Assembly: GCA_012064415.1 (NCBI GenBank)
Contig: SSNU01000127.1
Coordinates: 860,425 to 911,912 of the forward strand
From: Gyrodactylus bullatarudis
Lineage: Eukaryota > Platyhelminthes > Monogenea > Gyrodactylidea > Gyrodactylidae
Direction of reading: 5' to 3'
DNA length: 51,488 bases
The notes under the pieces were generated by a model. It searched no databases, was not told where the DNA came from, and worked only from the letters and a program-made list of their open reading frames with translations. Numbering within the stretch: position 1 is the first letter of the stretch; each line of letters begins with the position of its first letter. A program made the position numbers and the translations under genes. Below, one piece after another: positions 35,573 to 46,762 of this stretch.

Positions 35573-35708
35573 AATGTGAAAATTCACTGTGTTTCAATAA
35601 AAATAAGATGTTTCAATAAATAAATAAATATTTATTGTCTAATTATATCATAAATATAAGAATATATAATAATATAAAAAATTTTCAAGATATGCATATA
35701 AATCTCTT

Positions 35709-38280
35709 TTAGTAAATGTCTTTTCGGGCAATTTCGTTAAATAATGATGGAAGTCTATCGAAGAAGTACAGGGATTTTAGTGCATTGTTTAGAGGTCTAT
35801 TCAATTTGACTTTATTATTTCTTAGGACTCTTTGATTTAGTTTCGCATTCCAAAGACATTGAATGTTGTCATTAGCAAGCTTGAGACATCTGTAGTTCCT
35901 TCTGTGTCTCAGAAGTCTTATTTTTGCAAACCCGTTTGATGGAATGTTACATAAACGGAGAAACCGTTTTTGAATGGTTTCAAGAACAAAAGACATTGAT
36001 ATGGCAGAGGGAATCCAAATAGCAGAACAGTATTCAATGGCAGGTCGAGCATATGTTTTAAAGAGGAAAATTTTTAGCTGGGTTGTTTTTGCAGTCCTGT
36101 GGATGTGCAGAGTTCTTGCAGCAAAAATATTAGCAATCGTTTTTATGTAATTATCGAAACGCAAGTTGTAATCGTATTCAAGACCATGATTACGAACTAA
36201 AAATTTTCTTTCAAAAAATTGGATATTAATATTATCATATATATTATTCGAGAGATGAGAAAAAGGAATAAGGAAAAAACTTTTTCCAAAGTTAATTTGC
36301 AAAGAAAAATAGAACAAGTCTTGTTGCGATTTTGAAATAAAGTTCATAACAAGATCGGTATCAACAGCATTGTCAGGAAACGAAAACCATATTTTCAAGT
36401 CGTCAGCAAATTTGAAAAGTTTAATATTGTCAATATTTGATTGGATTTTTGAAAAAATAAGATTAAATAATAATGGACCAATACGGCTTACGTGGGGACA
36501 CCAGAGGTAATTTCACGAATTTTTGAATTTTCGTTATTGATAGAGACATATTGCGATCGAGACGATAAGAATAAGTTGATTACATTTAAAAGGTTATAAT
36601 CATTAACATAATCTGATAGAACATTCATAATGGAGCTGAAAGAGATAGAATCGAATGTTTTTTTTAAATCAATGTATATAACTAAATTAAGAATATTTAA
36701 GGATTTACATTCTTGAATGTGGGAAAAGAAAGCTAGGAGATTGGTTTCAGTTGAACGAGAGTTAATAAACCCATGTTGAGTTGGATCAATTCGATTAATA
36801 TTAATGTGTTTTTTCAATAAGAATAAAATTATTGAGTCTAAAATACAAGTTAGTTTAGGCAACAAAGAAATAGGACGAAAATCATTTACGGATTCAGGAG
36901 ATTTGTTCTTGGGGATAGGGTTAATTTTGATTAATACAGTAAAATACAGTAACTCTTTTGGTAAAGAAAATTTAATAAAAGTGGTATAATAATAAAAAGT
37001 ATACAGGAGATATTTGAAATTTGGGGAACAGTTTCTTATAATTTTGATTGATATGTTATAAGTATCTTCGCTTTCTTGGTGTTTAAGTTTATTAATGATT
37101 TCAATAAATTGGTCATAACTGATAAATCTATATTGATGATTAGGAACAATGAATTGGAATAAGGGAAAAACAGTTCGTTCAGTGTAGCATGAATTAAAGA
37201 AATTATTAATAGAATCTGGATCGAAAGCAATTGAAAATGGATTATTAGCTTTAAATTTTAAATATTTATCAAGAATTCTAAATCCATGTTTTGGTGACTG
37301 TTTAATAGATTGAATAATTTTTAATTCCTTGGCTGTATTGAGTTGATGAAAAGTTTCTTTGAAATTATCATCGAGTTTCAGAATTTTAAATTTCATCTGA
37401 GAAAGACTATGACCATTTACATAGAAATGGTAAAATTTCATGATCTGTCTGTTTTTAAAATAACAATACAATCTTGTTGGTTTCGTTAGAATAGTTTTAG
37501 TAGACAGTTTAATAATATGGTACAAAAATAGGCTAATGTTAAGATATTCATTGTAGTATTTTGAGAGGGAAGAGATAAGTTCAAAGTTTAGGATTTTTAG
37601 GTTCTTTGAGGGAATAACAGACTTATCAGGATTAATATCGATATATCCTAATAAGGAGTAATGATCTTTACCAGATATAATATCAAGGGAATAATATGAC
37701 ACACCTAAAAAGTCAGGCTTCAGTATTACATCAAGAATATTATTACTGGCTTTGTGAGTGGGGTGGCTAACAATCTGATTGATTCCACAGTAATGAAAAA
37801 ATCTAGCAAGGAAATTCTTTGGAAAATTCCAGTTTTCTTTAGGTAGATTAAGATCACCAATTACAAATGGGAGTAGGTTAAGATCCATGATAGGCTTTAA
37901 CTTATTGACAAGGAGAATATCATCAGGTTTACGTGAAAAGGGAGAACAATAAATACAAATGATCAAATAAGTAATATCACCGGATGATATGGTAAATGCA
38001 ATGTATTCTATCTTACTAGAAAGACTATCAATAGCAATAATTTGGAATTTAATGTTGTTTTTAATGTATACTAAAGTACCACCATGGGTGGACATCTTAC
38101 GATCGCATCTAATAAAGGATTAGTTATTTATGAATAAAGTATTATAATATTATCAAGACATGAGTCGTTCAACCAAGTTTCTGTCAGGAATATGATATCA
38201 AAGTTATTGAATGTAATAAATTTTTTTAACATGTCAAAAATTGTGAAAATGGACATAACATTGGCATAAAAAAGGATAAA
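35709..38280 (-). pseudogene. LINE ORF2: endonuclease and reverse transcriptase, frameshifted
   Basis: The protein would nick target DNA and reverse-transcribe the element RNA. Endonuclease marks are IIFLTETWL (about 38180-38220), HGGTLVYIKN (38085), VIGDLNLPKENW (37820-37860) and KDHYSLLGY (37650). Reverse transcriptase marks are DFRPISLLP (36870), DPTQHGF (36775), motif A IDLKKTFDS (36660) and FADDLK (36396-36413). The thumb-like block FLFKTYARPAIEYCSAIW follows near 36040. The frame breaks three times: a stop near 38127 in the endonuclease, a one-base shift near 38110, and a one-base loss near 36490 that destroys the PQGS motif. Between the breaks it is long and clean, so inactivation looks recent. 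Confidence 0.85.
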
Positions 38281-38316
38281 GGCTTAGAATTAGATTCAGG
38301 TTTATGGTTAAAAAAG

Positions 38317-39018
38317 TTAATTCGGATCTTGGACTGGAAATAATTTCAACTTACGTCTTTTGGCCTCTATCATGCTTTGAGATAAATCCTGACCAATATA
38401 AATTTTCTTTAGTTCATTAATTTGAGATATTTTATTTTTGTTCATGAATACGGTATAAGGAATACTAGAGGGGAAAACGACTTTAAGTCTTTTGGGTTTG
38501 TTATCCAAAGATTTACCAAATCTAAAGTGGCGATGTATAGATGGTATTGGAGTACCAGGGCAAGCAGCCTCAAAGATTTTAGCACAGATATTTTCAACAT
38601 CAGCATCTTCTGGAGAATTGTATATTATCATATTATTTTCACGAAGAGTTTCTTGCTGAATAAGTTTAGCAATACGCTGTTCATTTATAATTGTATTTGT
38701 GAGTTCATCATCAGATAGTTTTACAAGATCATCTTTTGATGGAACAAAGTAGTTGCTTGATTTAACAGTTTTTAACTCGGCCCTCAACTGATTAACAGTA
38801 TTATCGAAACCAGTTTTGATTGAATCTATAGTTTTGGTAAGCAAATCATTAGACTTCTTGAGTTCTTCTATTTGCATTTGTGATGAGATTAGGATAGTAT
38901 TGAATTGTTGGGCTTGATTATCGATCAAGGTTTGAAGACTTTTGATTAAGTCATGTAGTAATGTTTCATTTGAGTTAGAAATAGGCAGTAAGTAACCAGA
39001 GTTAACAGTATCTTGCAT
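38317..39018 (-). CDS. LINE ORF1 protein (coiled coil plus RNA-binding-like domain)
   Basis: The intact frame of 233 residues precedes ORF2 by about 40 bases. Residues 20-85 are Gln/Leu/Lys-rich with heptad spacing, a likely coiled coil that would trimerise or multimerise the protein. Residues 125-225 carry the pattern NNMIIYNSPE, then RHFRFGKSLDNKPKRLKVVF, then IYIGQDLS. This resembles the ORF1p domain of CR1-type and related LINEs, which binds element RNA and acts as a nucleic-acid chaperone. No zinc knuckle is seen. The ATG at 39018 is the first in frame. Confidence 0.8.
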   Translation of the reverse strand: MQDTVNSGYLLPISNSNETLLHDLIKSLQTLIDNQAQQFNTILISSQMQIEELKKSNDLLTKTIDSIKTGFDNTVNQLRAELKTVKSSNYFVPSKDDLVKLSDDELTNTIINEQRIAKLIQQETLRENNMIIYNSPEDADVENICAKIFEAACPGTPIPSIHRHFRFGKSLDNKPKRLKVVFPSSIPYTVFMNKNKISQINELKKIYIGQDLSQSMIEAKRRKLKLFPVQDPN

Positions 39019-39144
39019 TATGATAGTTAAGGGAATTCAAAAGTTGAGTTCAGACAAGCAAAAAAAAGAGAAAAAAGGAAGGAAGGAAATAGAAATATTT
39101 TTACTGTATTACAAATTGAGTATTTTCAGTTATTAGTAATAAGT

Positions 39145-39802
39145 AGGGCAACAAAATGCCTTTTATGTCCATAGATTAATACAGGTATATTAAGCCTGAA
39201 AATGTAATTTAAAAATCTCCTGATCGCTCGGTTCAAGAGTTGAGTTTGCCCTTTTTCATCCAAAAAATCCTTTTTTTGCCTGTTTGAATTTACATCTTAA
39301 AAAGCCTTCTTTGCATTAATTAATAAAGCATCTTCTTCACAATCTCAGAAATAATCAAAAATTAATAAAATTGTGATATTATACACCAGGATTAGCACTC
39401 AAGATACGACTCTAATTAAAATATCGAAGGCTGCTAACTTTAAAATCATCATGATATTCTGCATTCTATGGTCCATTAATTAGAGCTCAAAACGAGTACT
39501 TAATTTTATCAGAATCCTAGCTAAAAGGTAAAGACTAATTGCTCAAACTTATTGAAACTTATCAGATTGCAGAAATTCTAAATATTTAAATCATCCTTAA
39601 CCAATGATAATTGAAATTTTTTATGATTTGTAAAAAGTTGAAAATTGTTTTGATGAAAATTCGTTTTGAAAAATTGAACTAGTGCGTATCCATACCATGC
39701 CAAGTAAAATATTTAATCAAAGCAAAACTTTTTATTTGCCTTTTTTCCAAAATTTTGCCCGAAAAAATCTTCATTCAAAAACCCGCCTTTTCTGGTTGCC
39801 CT
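39145..39802. mobile_element. Possible small DNA transposon with AGGGCAAC ends
   Basis: AGGGCAAC near 39145 is mirrored by GTTGCCCT ending near 39802, and flanking GTTATTAGTAATAA and TAACAAGTTATTAC are also roughly inverse. AGT sits outside each end and could be a 3-bp duplication. The interior is non-coding and no second copy is visible, so the assignment is tentative. Confidence 0.35.
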
Positions 39803-40387
39803 AGTAACAAGTTATTACATAGACTAATGTAAATTTTTTTGATAGTTTACACCTACTGTTAATGGTAAACTTTGGTCACAGGCTATTACGATTTCCATAT
39901 GAAATATAACTTGGAGGAAATTGTCTTCTGACATCTTGATGTTTAGGATTCGAACACGATGTGAGGCAACGCTTCTTCTCAAAACTAGGCTTGAATCTAG
40001 GTCACAACCTTAGGCATAATCTATTATATTCTATTATTAAACTATTTTATAATTTAAACTGAAAGAATCCATCTCATTTGGGATAATTTTGAGTTAGTCT
40101 TCTAAGAAAAGTCTTTGAAAACTGACCTGGATTAGTATCAGCGGAAAAAACATTTTGATAGCTATGGCTGCCCCCTAGATGTTGAGACAGTGAATTTATT
40201 AGATTTATTTCAGCCAGAGTTAGGTTTAACATGACGCCTCAAAAACGAAATCTGGCTCTGTAGGTTGCTTGAATAATGTCAGGACTGAGATCAATCCGCT
40301 GAGTAAGCTCACCAGGCAAATGATATGATGAGAATTTGGTTCCAAAAATGACCCCAAAATAGTTACCCCATCAAATTTTGAAATCCT
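39803..40387. other. Intergenic sequence, GC-richer around 40130-40340
   Basis: No gene is proven. On the minus strand 40220-40320 reads HLPGELTQRIDLSPDIIQ in one frame before a stop, which looks like decayed coding sequence of unknown origin. Confidence 0.3.
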
Positions 40388-40603
40388 TTACAAACAACCA
40401 GGGAAAAATCTGACAGCTCTAAAGACATCATTTCTTGTAATTTTTTGTAAATAAATCTGGCATTTAAAAGCTGATGAGTATGCCACGAAATAACGCGCTA
40501 TTCTTTTAACAAACCTGGCATCGCCTTTCTTCATGAATATTTTTATCTTTTTTATCTGACTCGAAATCCACAAATATTCGAGCCTTTTAAAATCTAGATT
40601 CAA
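40388..40603 (-). other. Unassigned 71-codon minus-strand frame
   Basis: The inner part, from MKKGDARFVKRIARYF to DVFRAVRFFPGC, is basic and aromatic and uses less AT-biased codons than its surroundings, so it may be a decayed exon or transposon piece. I do not recognise the family. It has no signal peptide or known motif. Confidence 0.2.
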
Positions 40604-42803
40604 GTTTATTTATAATTATAATAATAATTAGAAGACACTTTTGCGAGTTAAAAAATTTCTAAGAAGAAAAGAAATGCGTTCAGTTTCCTATGTAGGCAGT
40701 TCAATCAATAAGTCTTTTTTTGATCTCCCATAACCATGATTTAATAAAATTAACAATAAACCCTTCTTCTTTTTCTACTCCACTAATCATGAACCTCATA
40801 AAATGTTTTCTTTCCCTAGAATATGAAGGAAAGATTTACATTAGTATTTATATTTGTTTCAAAAGGGATCCACTACGCTTAGATAACTGAAGATAAATTA
40901 CATTTGAAGGTTTTAGTTTATCGAATAGAAATACCTCTATTAGTTAATTATCGGCTTTGAAAACTCTCAGAGGCATTAGCTTTGTGTTCAACCATTTAAC
41001 CAGCATATGAACTTTAGGGAGTAAATATAATCGACAAATATTCGGATCGCTTTTTATCATTGAGTTGGATTCCTCCTGTGTCATCATTACACAATCTACT
41101 AAGGAAGAAATTCTCTAATTGACTGCGTTTGTGAAGGATTTAACTCGTTTTATGGTTTCCTTGGCATCGATAAGGTGAAATCTGCTGCGATCCGATAACA
41201 AAATTTTTTCTTTGGTTATGCAGTCTGTTTTGTTCCCACCTTCTCGCGTTAGCTCAACTCAAACGGATAAAAGGGAAAATAATAAGAAGTTGGCTGTAGC
41301 CGATAATATCAACAAAAAATTCAAATCTAAGCAATCAGAATCTGGACATCATTTAAAAATTATTCACAAGCTTTAGAATGTTCTTATAAAATACAAAAAA
41401 TATTTGTGTAGTTTTGATTATATTCCCTTAGTTTGGTATCACTAAAGATATGTAAGATGCTAAAAATTTCTCTTTACAATCTAGAGTTAGTATTGATATG
41501 AAGAAAGCAGACTCTCCGGATTGCCAGGAAGACAAATAATTTTTGAATCGCATTATGAAATTAGCCCATACATTGTGAAATAGAAAAAATTCCGAAAAAA
41601 AACATGATCTCGAAAATTCCTCAAGACTTTTGTAGATTTTAAAGATTTGAAGGAAAGAGTTTGGCCATTATAGGAAATCGAATCCCCTGAATTTTACAAT
41701 TATCACGAAAATTACCCACAATTAAGAAGATTAACTTTTTCTTGAGAATGGCTAGTTTACCGAATTTTTCTAATTTTGATCCCAAACCCCATATTTAAAC
41801 GCTTCAAATACTCGAATCATCGAAATTTTTTAGCTCATGACCAAATTTTTGGCAGAATAATTTTTCTATGGAAGTTTTCTTATTTTTTTCTAAACAATTA
41901 TTCTTATGACCTTTAACTACCTTGGCCCTTGTGAGACTTTTCACTTTTCCATCGATTGTTGCTATTTATTTGGAGAGGCTCGGTGTTTTTTCAGCTTACT
42001 TATTATTCTAATTTTCTTTGGCTTTTACTATTTCTTTCCTTATTTGTAAATTATTACACAGTATGAGAAAATTTTAATTATTTAAATTGAGAACTTTTTA
42101 AAAATTTTCAACTTTTACTGATAAACCATAAAGAGATGTACATTTGGTTAGTGAGAAACTTTTCCTACTATAACTAAAACTATGATATTAAGTTGATTTT
42201 CGGACGTTTTGATAAATTACGAGAATCATACGAGTATCATTGCAAAAATACTTTTTTATCTCATTATATTCTGTTTTCTAATTTTCCAAATCTAGAGTCT
42301 TACCAAATTCACTTATGAGTAGATGACTCTGTTGTCGAGTTATATCCTTTGTCTGCCATAAATAACATGTTTTTTATGTGGAAAAGATATGGTTATTTTA
42401 TCTTGCAGATATTTATTATTGCTAAGAAAACATTTGAATGAAACTATTTATTTTAAAACTCTTGTCAAATAAAGAAAACAACAAGATTTTATGTCTAAAC
42501 CCACACATGTTGCATTGTCGTATTATGAACAACTTTCGAGATTCTCTTCGGCTAGCTTTCATCATTTGTACATGTTTTGAAATTTATCAAGAGCTTTTTT
42601 GGAATTTTTATTAGTTATTTGTCTATTATTCAGATATGAAACAAAGCATATTTTTTTGGAAAAATTGATTACTGTTTGATTTATTTCAGCCATTTAAATC
42701 ACAACCTCTCCCTACTTAGAGATTCATCTGAGTCCATGGGGCTCTTAAATGATCGAGCAAAATAATCTTGCAACCCTCTTTGAATCGCTTCTACTTCTGA
42801 TCT
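40604..42803. other. Sequence upstream of the first visible KCNQ exon
   Basis: The KCNQ S1 exon should lie upstream, but I could not find it here or elsewhere in the window. Positions 41575-41860 resemble the interior of FB2 copy 1. A 50-codon frame after an acceptor-like TTATGCAG at 41223 is polar and unrecognised. Confidence 0.4.
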
Positions 42804-43311
42804 AAAGTTGGTTTATATCAAGTTGGGAATCTAGGATTCACGAAATCCTTGATTTTTTCATCAAATATTCAAACCTGTTAAAGATTTTTTGGAATCCTTC
42901 TAATCCTGCCCACATTTACGATTTAAAGAAATAAATTTTGAAATAAATAAATTTTTATGAAAAATATGGCCTTTTTTCAGATTTTGATTCGGCGCCAAAA
43001 TCCTATTTTTTCGAACCGAAAATTTTTATTGTTTTAAAAGTTGGAGGTTGATCAAAAGAGATTTTTCAGGATCAAGACTAGACAAGAAAGCTGATTAGCA
43101 CCGCCAAATTACTGAAAGTTTACCATTTTCGAGAGATTTTGAATTATCGAAATTATAAAAATAATTTTTTTCAGAATTTTATTCTTCAAACGGTAAAAGT
43201 GGGCAACATGAGTAGTATTCCAAAAATATCTTTGAAAAAATTCGAATTCTTGATGAAAAAATCGAGATTTCTGTTAAATCATTGATTCCCAACTTCATAT
43301 AAGCCAACTTT
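42804..43311. mobile_element. Foldback element FB1, copy 4 (complete 508-bp copy)
   Basis: The ends are AAAGTTGGTTTATATCAAG on the left and CTTCATATAAGCCAACTTT on the right, which defines a terminal inverted repeat of about 28 bases for the family. The arms continue inward with the shared ATGGCC, GGCGCC and GTGGGCA blocks. It sits 165 bases before the KCNQ exon at 43477. Confidence 0.85.
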
Positions 43312-43476
43312 TGTTATAAACTATCAGGTAATCTTGAAACCAAGTAACAAGTTTAACTGGCTTTCAGTTATGCATTTGAGGAAATTCAGCAATGTTTTTG
43401 ACGCTCAACTGTGAATAAAACCCAAGAAATTACAACATTTTCAATGGTAACTAATTCAAAATTTCCTATCCAACAG

Positions 43477-43779
43477 GAATTCTTCATGTTGATACTTTTC
43501 TTTGCCGAGTACTGCATAAGGACGTGGTCAGCTGGATGTCGAAGTCGATATCAGTCATGGCGGGGTCGCTTACGATTTGCCCGAAAGCCTTTTTGTGTCA
43601 TCGATATCCTGATAATTGTCACAAGCATAGTCATCTTGTCAGCAGGCAATAATAACAATGGTTTTGCTGCTAGCATATTTCGTGGACTAAGATTCTTTCA
43701 AATACTCAGAATGATTCGCATTGACCGGAGAGGCGGCTCTTTCAAATTGCTCGCCTCGGTTGTATGGGCACATCGTCAA
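43477..43779 (+). CDS. KCNQ: KCNQ (Kv7) potassium channel exon: S2 to S4
   Basis: This exon of 101 codons lies between acceptor CCAACAG and donor CAA|GTTAGT and is in phase 0 at both ends. It encodes S2 ([20 protein letters not shown]), the basic linker with the KCNQ signature [10 protein letters not shown]3 ([14 protein letters not shown]) and the voltage sensor S4 ([20 protein letters not shown]). The Gln in the third S4 charge position is typical of Kv7 and separates it from Shaker-type channels. The protein is a plasma-membrane channel opened by depolarisation that damps excitability. The frame stays open upstream to 43411 but that part is intronic. S1 must lie on an exon further upstream. 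Confidence 0.95.
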
Positions 43780-44852
43780 GTTAGTTCAAGTCTCTAAATT
43801 TATCAAGATGTATATTCTCAATAATTTAACTTTTTTGACTTTTCGATAAATATTTTTAGCTCTTCACAAATTTCGAATGAATTCGATAAAAAAACCATAA
43901 AAAGTAACTACTAGGCTAAGGTGACATTTTCAACCTTATATTAGGATCAACTTTTCTGATTGAACTATCAACTCTAAGCATTATTTTGTATTGCAGCATG
44001 TGTCATTCAGTTTTAAAAATCCAGAATTTTTCAAATCTCCGCTCAATTTTCAATGAATTTTTACTACGCAATCACTAAAATCCGGAATATCTTGGCCATT
44101 TAATGAATTTCTTAAGTTTTATCTTGAGGGAATGACTTTTACGCTTGAAAAAAACACGATCTGAGTACTAATTTTTATTTTTTTAGAAAAGAATTTCACC
44201 CTAGACTATATGAAGATAGAAATTCATGATTTTTACAAGATTTTCAATTCTATTGTTAAGTAATCGAATTTGATCAAGATTCTTTGGAACCTAGATCACA
44301 AAGCGATCAAGATGAAAAAAGCAAATCAGGATATATTTGAAATCTTGAAGTACCACCAAATTCCTATTTTTTGGACTTTGAGTTGAAAACTTTTGCTGAT
44401 TTCAAAGTGAGAGAGTGATCAAAAGTTGATTTTTATGATCAAGATTAGACAAAGAAATCACATATGCTAAATCAGATTTTGAGAAGCACTCCATCATGGT
44501 GTTAAAATTGCATTTTGAATTTTTGATCATTTTCCCTACTTGAAAAAAGATGAAATTTTGATGATTCAAGATCTCTAAAAAATGATCCCAAAACTCACAA
44601 TTTTGATCTCTCCCACCATGAAATCAGGAAAAATTTTCAACTCAAAGTTCATAATACGGGAATTTGAGATTTGAAATATGCCATAGTTTTCATAGAAACA
44701 TTTTTTCTCCATATCGTAAAAGTGGGTCTTATGATATAGGTTCCAAACTAGGTGTAGAAATACAGTTTTTTTCCTGTCATCAATCTATTCAAGTCCAAAC
44801 TAGCATGGAAAAAGCAATTAAATAGATTCTTTCTTTTATGCAAACCCCTTAG
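43780..44852 (+). other. KCNQ intron with a decayed FB1 copy (44203-44760)
   Basis: GTTAGT donor and CCCTTAG acceptor. The interior includes ACTATATGAAGATAGAAATTC, TTAGACAAAGAAATCA and ATCGTAAAAGTGGGT, all FB1 family blocks in the expected inverted arrangement but much diverged. Confidence 0.6.
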
Positions 44853-44978
44853 GAGTTATTTACAACAATGTATATTGGATTCCTGGTGCTGATCTCTTCT
44901 TCGTTTCTGATATATCTTGTGGAAAAGGAAAAAGACGGAATTATTCAATCCTATGCAGATGCCCTCTGGTGGGGAGTT
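44853..44978 (+). CDS. KCNQ: KCNQ exon: S4-S5 end, S5 and pore helix
   Basis: Forty-two codons between acceptor CCCCTTAG and donor GTT|GTAAGT, phase 0 on both sides. It starts [14 protein letters not shown] (S5), continues [12 protein letters not shown], has a short outer turret KDGIIQ, then the invariant KCNQ block [10 protein letters not shown] that leads into the pore helix. The turret is shorter than in vertebrate Kv7.1. It joins in frame to both neighbouring exons. Confidence 0.95.
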
Positions 44979-45255
44979 GTAAGTTTTACATTCATTTATG
45001 AAGTTTATGGTTCTTTTTTTTGTTTAGCCCTATGTAATAAGTACTTTAATAAAGATTGGAATTCATTTATTTTCTTCTTTTTTCACACTCGTGGAATTCA
45101 ATGAACAAAGATTGAGTCGATCTTGAAAGTAATTTGTAATTATCTTAAGAGGATTCCTATTGTTTCAGATCTTAGGACCATAGCCCATATGTGGGCCAAA
45201 ATATTTGTGTAGAAATAATGATTATACGCCATTAAATCTTGTTTAACAATTTTAG

Positions 45256-45366
45256 ATCACTCTCTGTACAGTGGGTTATGGAGATGCTGTGCCAAAAACA
45301 TGGCCTGGTAAAATTATAGCTTCTTTTTGTGCCCTGGCTGGTATCTCCTTTTTCGCGTTACCTGCT
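45256..45366 (+). CDS. KCNQ: KCNQ exon: selectivity filter and S6
   Basis: Thirty-seven codons between acceptor TTTTAG and donor GCT|GTAAGT. It encodes [19 protein letters not shown], the potassium selectivity filter, then S6 [18 protein letters not shown] with the PAG-type gating hinge completed by the next exon. The filter reads TVGYGD. Kv7 channels usually have TIGYGD, and the preceding Cys replaces the usual Thr. The rest of the exon is unmistakably Kv7. Confidence 0.95.
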
Positions 45367-45427
45367 GTAAGTTGCTCTAGCACAGAAAAAGGGTTTACTT
45401 ACATTTCATGCCTGCCTTCTTCTCAAG

Positions 45428-45618
45428 GGTATCTTGGGCAGTGGATTTGCCCTCAAAGTCCAACAACACCAGCGTCAGAAGCATTTAACTAGACGAAAAG
45501 TTCCGGCTGCCCAATTGATCCAGTGTGTTTGGAGATGTTGTGCCATTGCGAATGACTACGACCGTAAAAGTGCAACTTGGAAAGTTTTTTCTAAGCAAAA
45601 GAAGAAAAATACATCCAG
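45428..45618 (+). CDS. KCNQ: KCNQ exon: end of S6 and calmodulin-binding helix A
   Basis: The upstream intron is only 61 bases (45367-45427). The exon begins [19 protein letters not shown], completing the S6 gate and the basic PIP2-binding stretch, and continues [15 protein letters not shown], the IQ-like helix A that binds calmodulin in Kv7. It ends [15 protein letters not shown] with donor CCAG|GTAATT, leaving two bases of a codon (phase 2). Confidence 0.95.
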
Positions 45619-46652
45619 GTAATTATTATTATTTCTCGTAAAATCAGTGTCTTAGAAAGTCAAACTCTGAGCGAAAATAAAATCATTCTGTTCTGATTCT
45701 AGAGTAAAAGAACGAATATTATATTGATAAGTATTGAATTTGAAAACTCATTCGAAAACGCTCCTCCTTCTGTTAACCAGTATACTAATAAGTAGGCTTA
45801 TATTCCTCAAAACTTCAACTTTCTCTCACTTTGAAATCAGCAATTTTTTTCAAATTTCTTTATATTAACTAGGTGTACAATTTAAATTGAAATTTATAAT
45901 TTATAGAGTTATTTCTTTATGTTTAAGTGTCTTCTCTTAACACAATTACTAAAATCGTCACCTTTAATCAGTCAAAAACCTGATTTTATTCAGATTACAG
46001 TAAAATATTTATTGGAAAGAAATAAATCGAGATTTCCAATCGATCTGTCTGATAGCAAGAGCTGAAGATCCAGATGAATATCATAGAATCTGTCTTTGAC
46101 ATGTGTCATAAAACCAGAAATTTTCTTATTTTTTATGAATTAGATTATTTATTCGACCCATTAGAAGAATAAAGATTAAATTCTTAAACCGAAAAAATTT
46201 TGTCAAATCCACATACTTTCAATGTAAAAATTTTAATGGTTTCAAGGAAGTTGGGCCATCAAAATATGGTTTTTTCATGATCGAAATTAGACAATGAAAA
46301 AGATTAGTGGCATACAATTTCTAAAGACCCACTCACTATATTTGAAGTCACACTGATTTTCAATCAGTAAAATGGACCAAGAAATCGAAACTCAACTCTC
46401 GAACAATAAAAAGATGAGCCTTAGAAATTTTGAGGATAATCGAAAACTAATCATTTTTTCGTTTAAAACCATACGTTTTCGATTTTATTCTAATATACAA
46501 AATCTCGATTGAATATATACAATAATAGTAAAATCTGTAATGGATGTGGAAAATTAATCCAATCTACTCTCTACCCATGATTTATATCAAAATATTCTTG
46601 TAAGGTAGAAAAAACAAATTAAATAATCATTTTTTTTCATCACAAGTCTTAG

Positions 46653-46762
46653 GCCATCGGCTTCAATGATGGAACATTACCGAGTGAACACCTACAATAA
46701 AACCCAACGCTTTTATCATAATAGAAACTTTAGCGTCCGCTTGAATAGGAAGAAAAATCTCA
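46653..46762 (+). CDS. KCNQ: Probable KCNQ exon in the linker after helix A
   Basis: Acceptor AAGTCTTAG and donor CTCA|GTGAGT bracket 110 bases. The first base completes the split codon of the previous exon, and the frame then reads PSASMMEHYRVNTYNKTQ to NFSVRLNRKKNL, ending in phase 1. The GC content is higher than in the flanks. The basic Phe-containing RNFSVRLNRKK resembles the FVxRL...RR stretch found in this part of invertebrate Kv7 proteins. The linker is poorly conserved in the family, so support rests mainly on splice sites and frame. Confidence 0.6.

Larger units (their letters stand above)
35620..39045 (-). mobile_element. Near full-length LINE (CR1/Jockey-like non-LTR retrotransposon)
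   Basis: On the minus strand the order is a short 5' region, ORF1 (39018-38317), ORF2 with apurinic-like endonuclease and reverse transcriptase, a short 3' UTR with AATAAA, and a tail of ATTT tandem repeats near 35620-35640. Two open frames, a microsatellite 3' tail and no LTR are standard for this class. Target-site duplications were not resolved because an inverted-repeat element abuts the 3' end. Confidence 0.8.

Noticed and set aside
35080..36989. Short plus-strand frames across the LINE region
   Set aside because: They are shadows of the minus-strand reverse transcriptase.
40388..40534. Weak resemblance of YSSAFKCQIYLQK to bacterial HPr phosphocarrier proteins
   Set aside because: The active-site His and the GxHxRPA motif are missing and spacing is wrong, so a bacterial transfer is not supported.
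41223..41374. 50-codon frame after an acceptor-like TTATGCAG, considered as a KCNQ N-terminal exon
   Set aside because: It contains no S1-like hydrophobic segment or Kv7 signature and ends in a stop.
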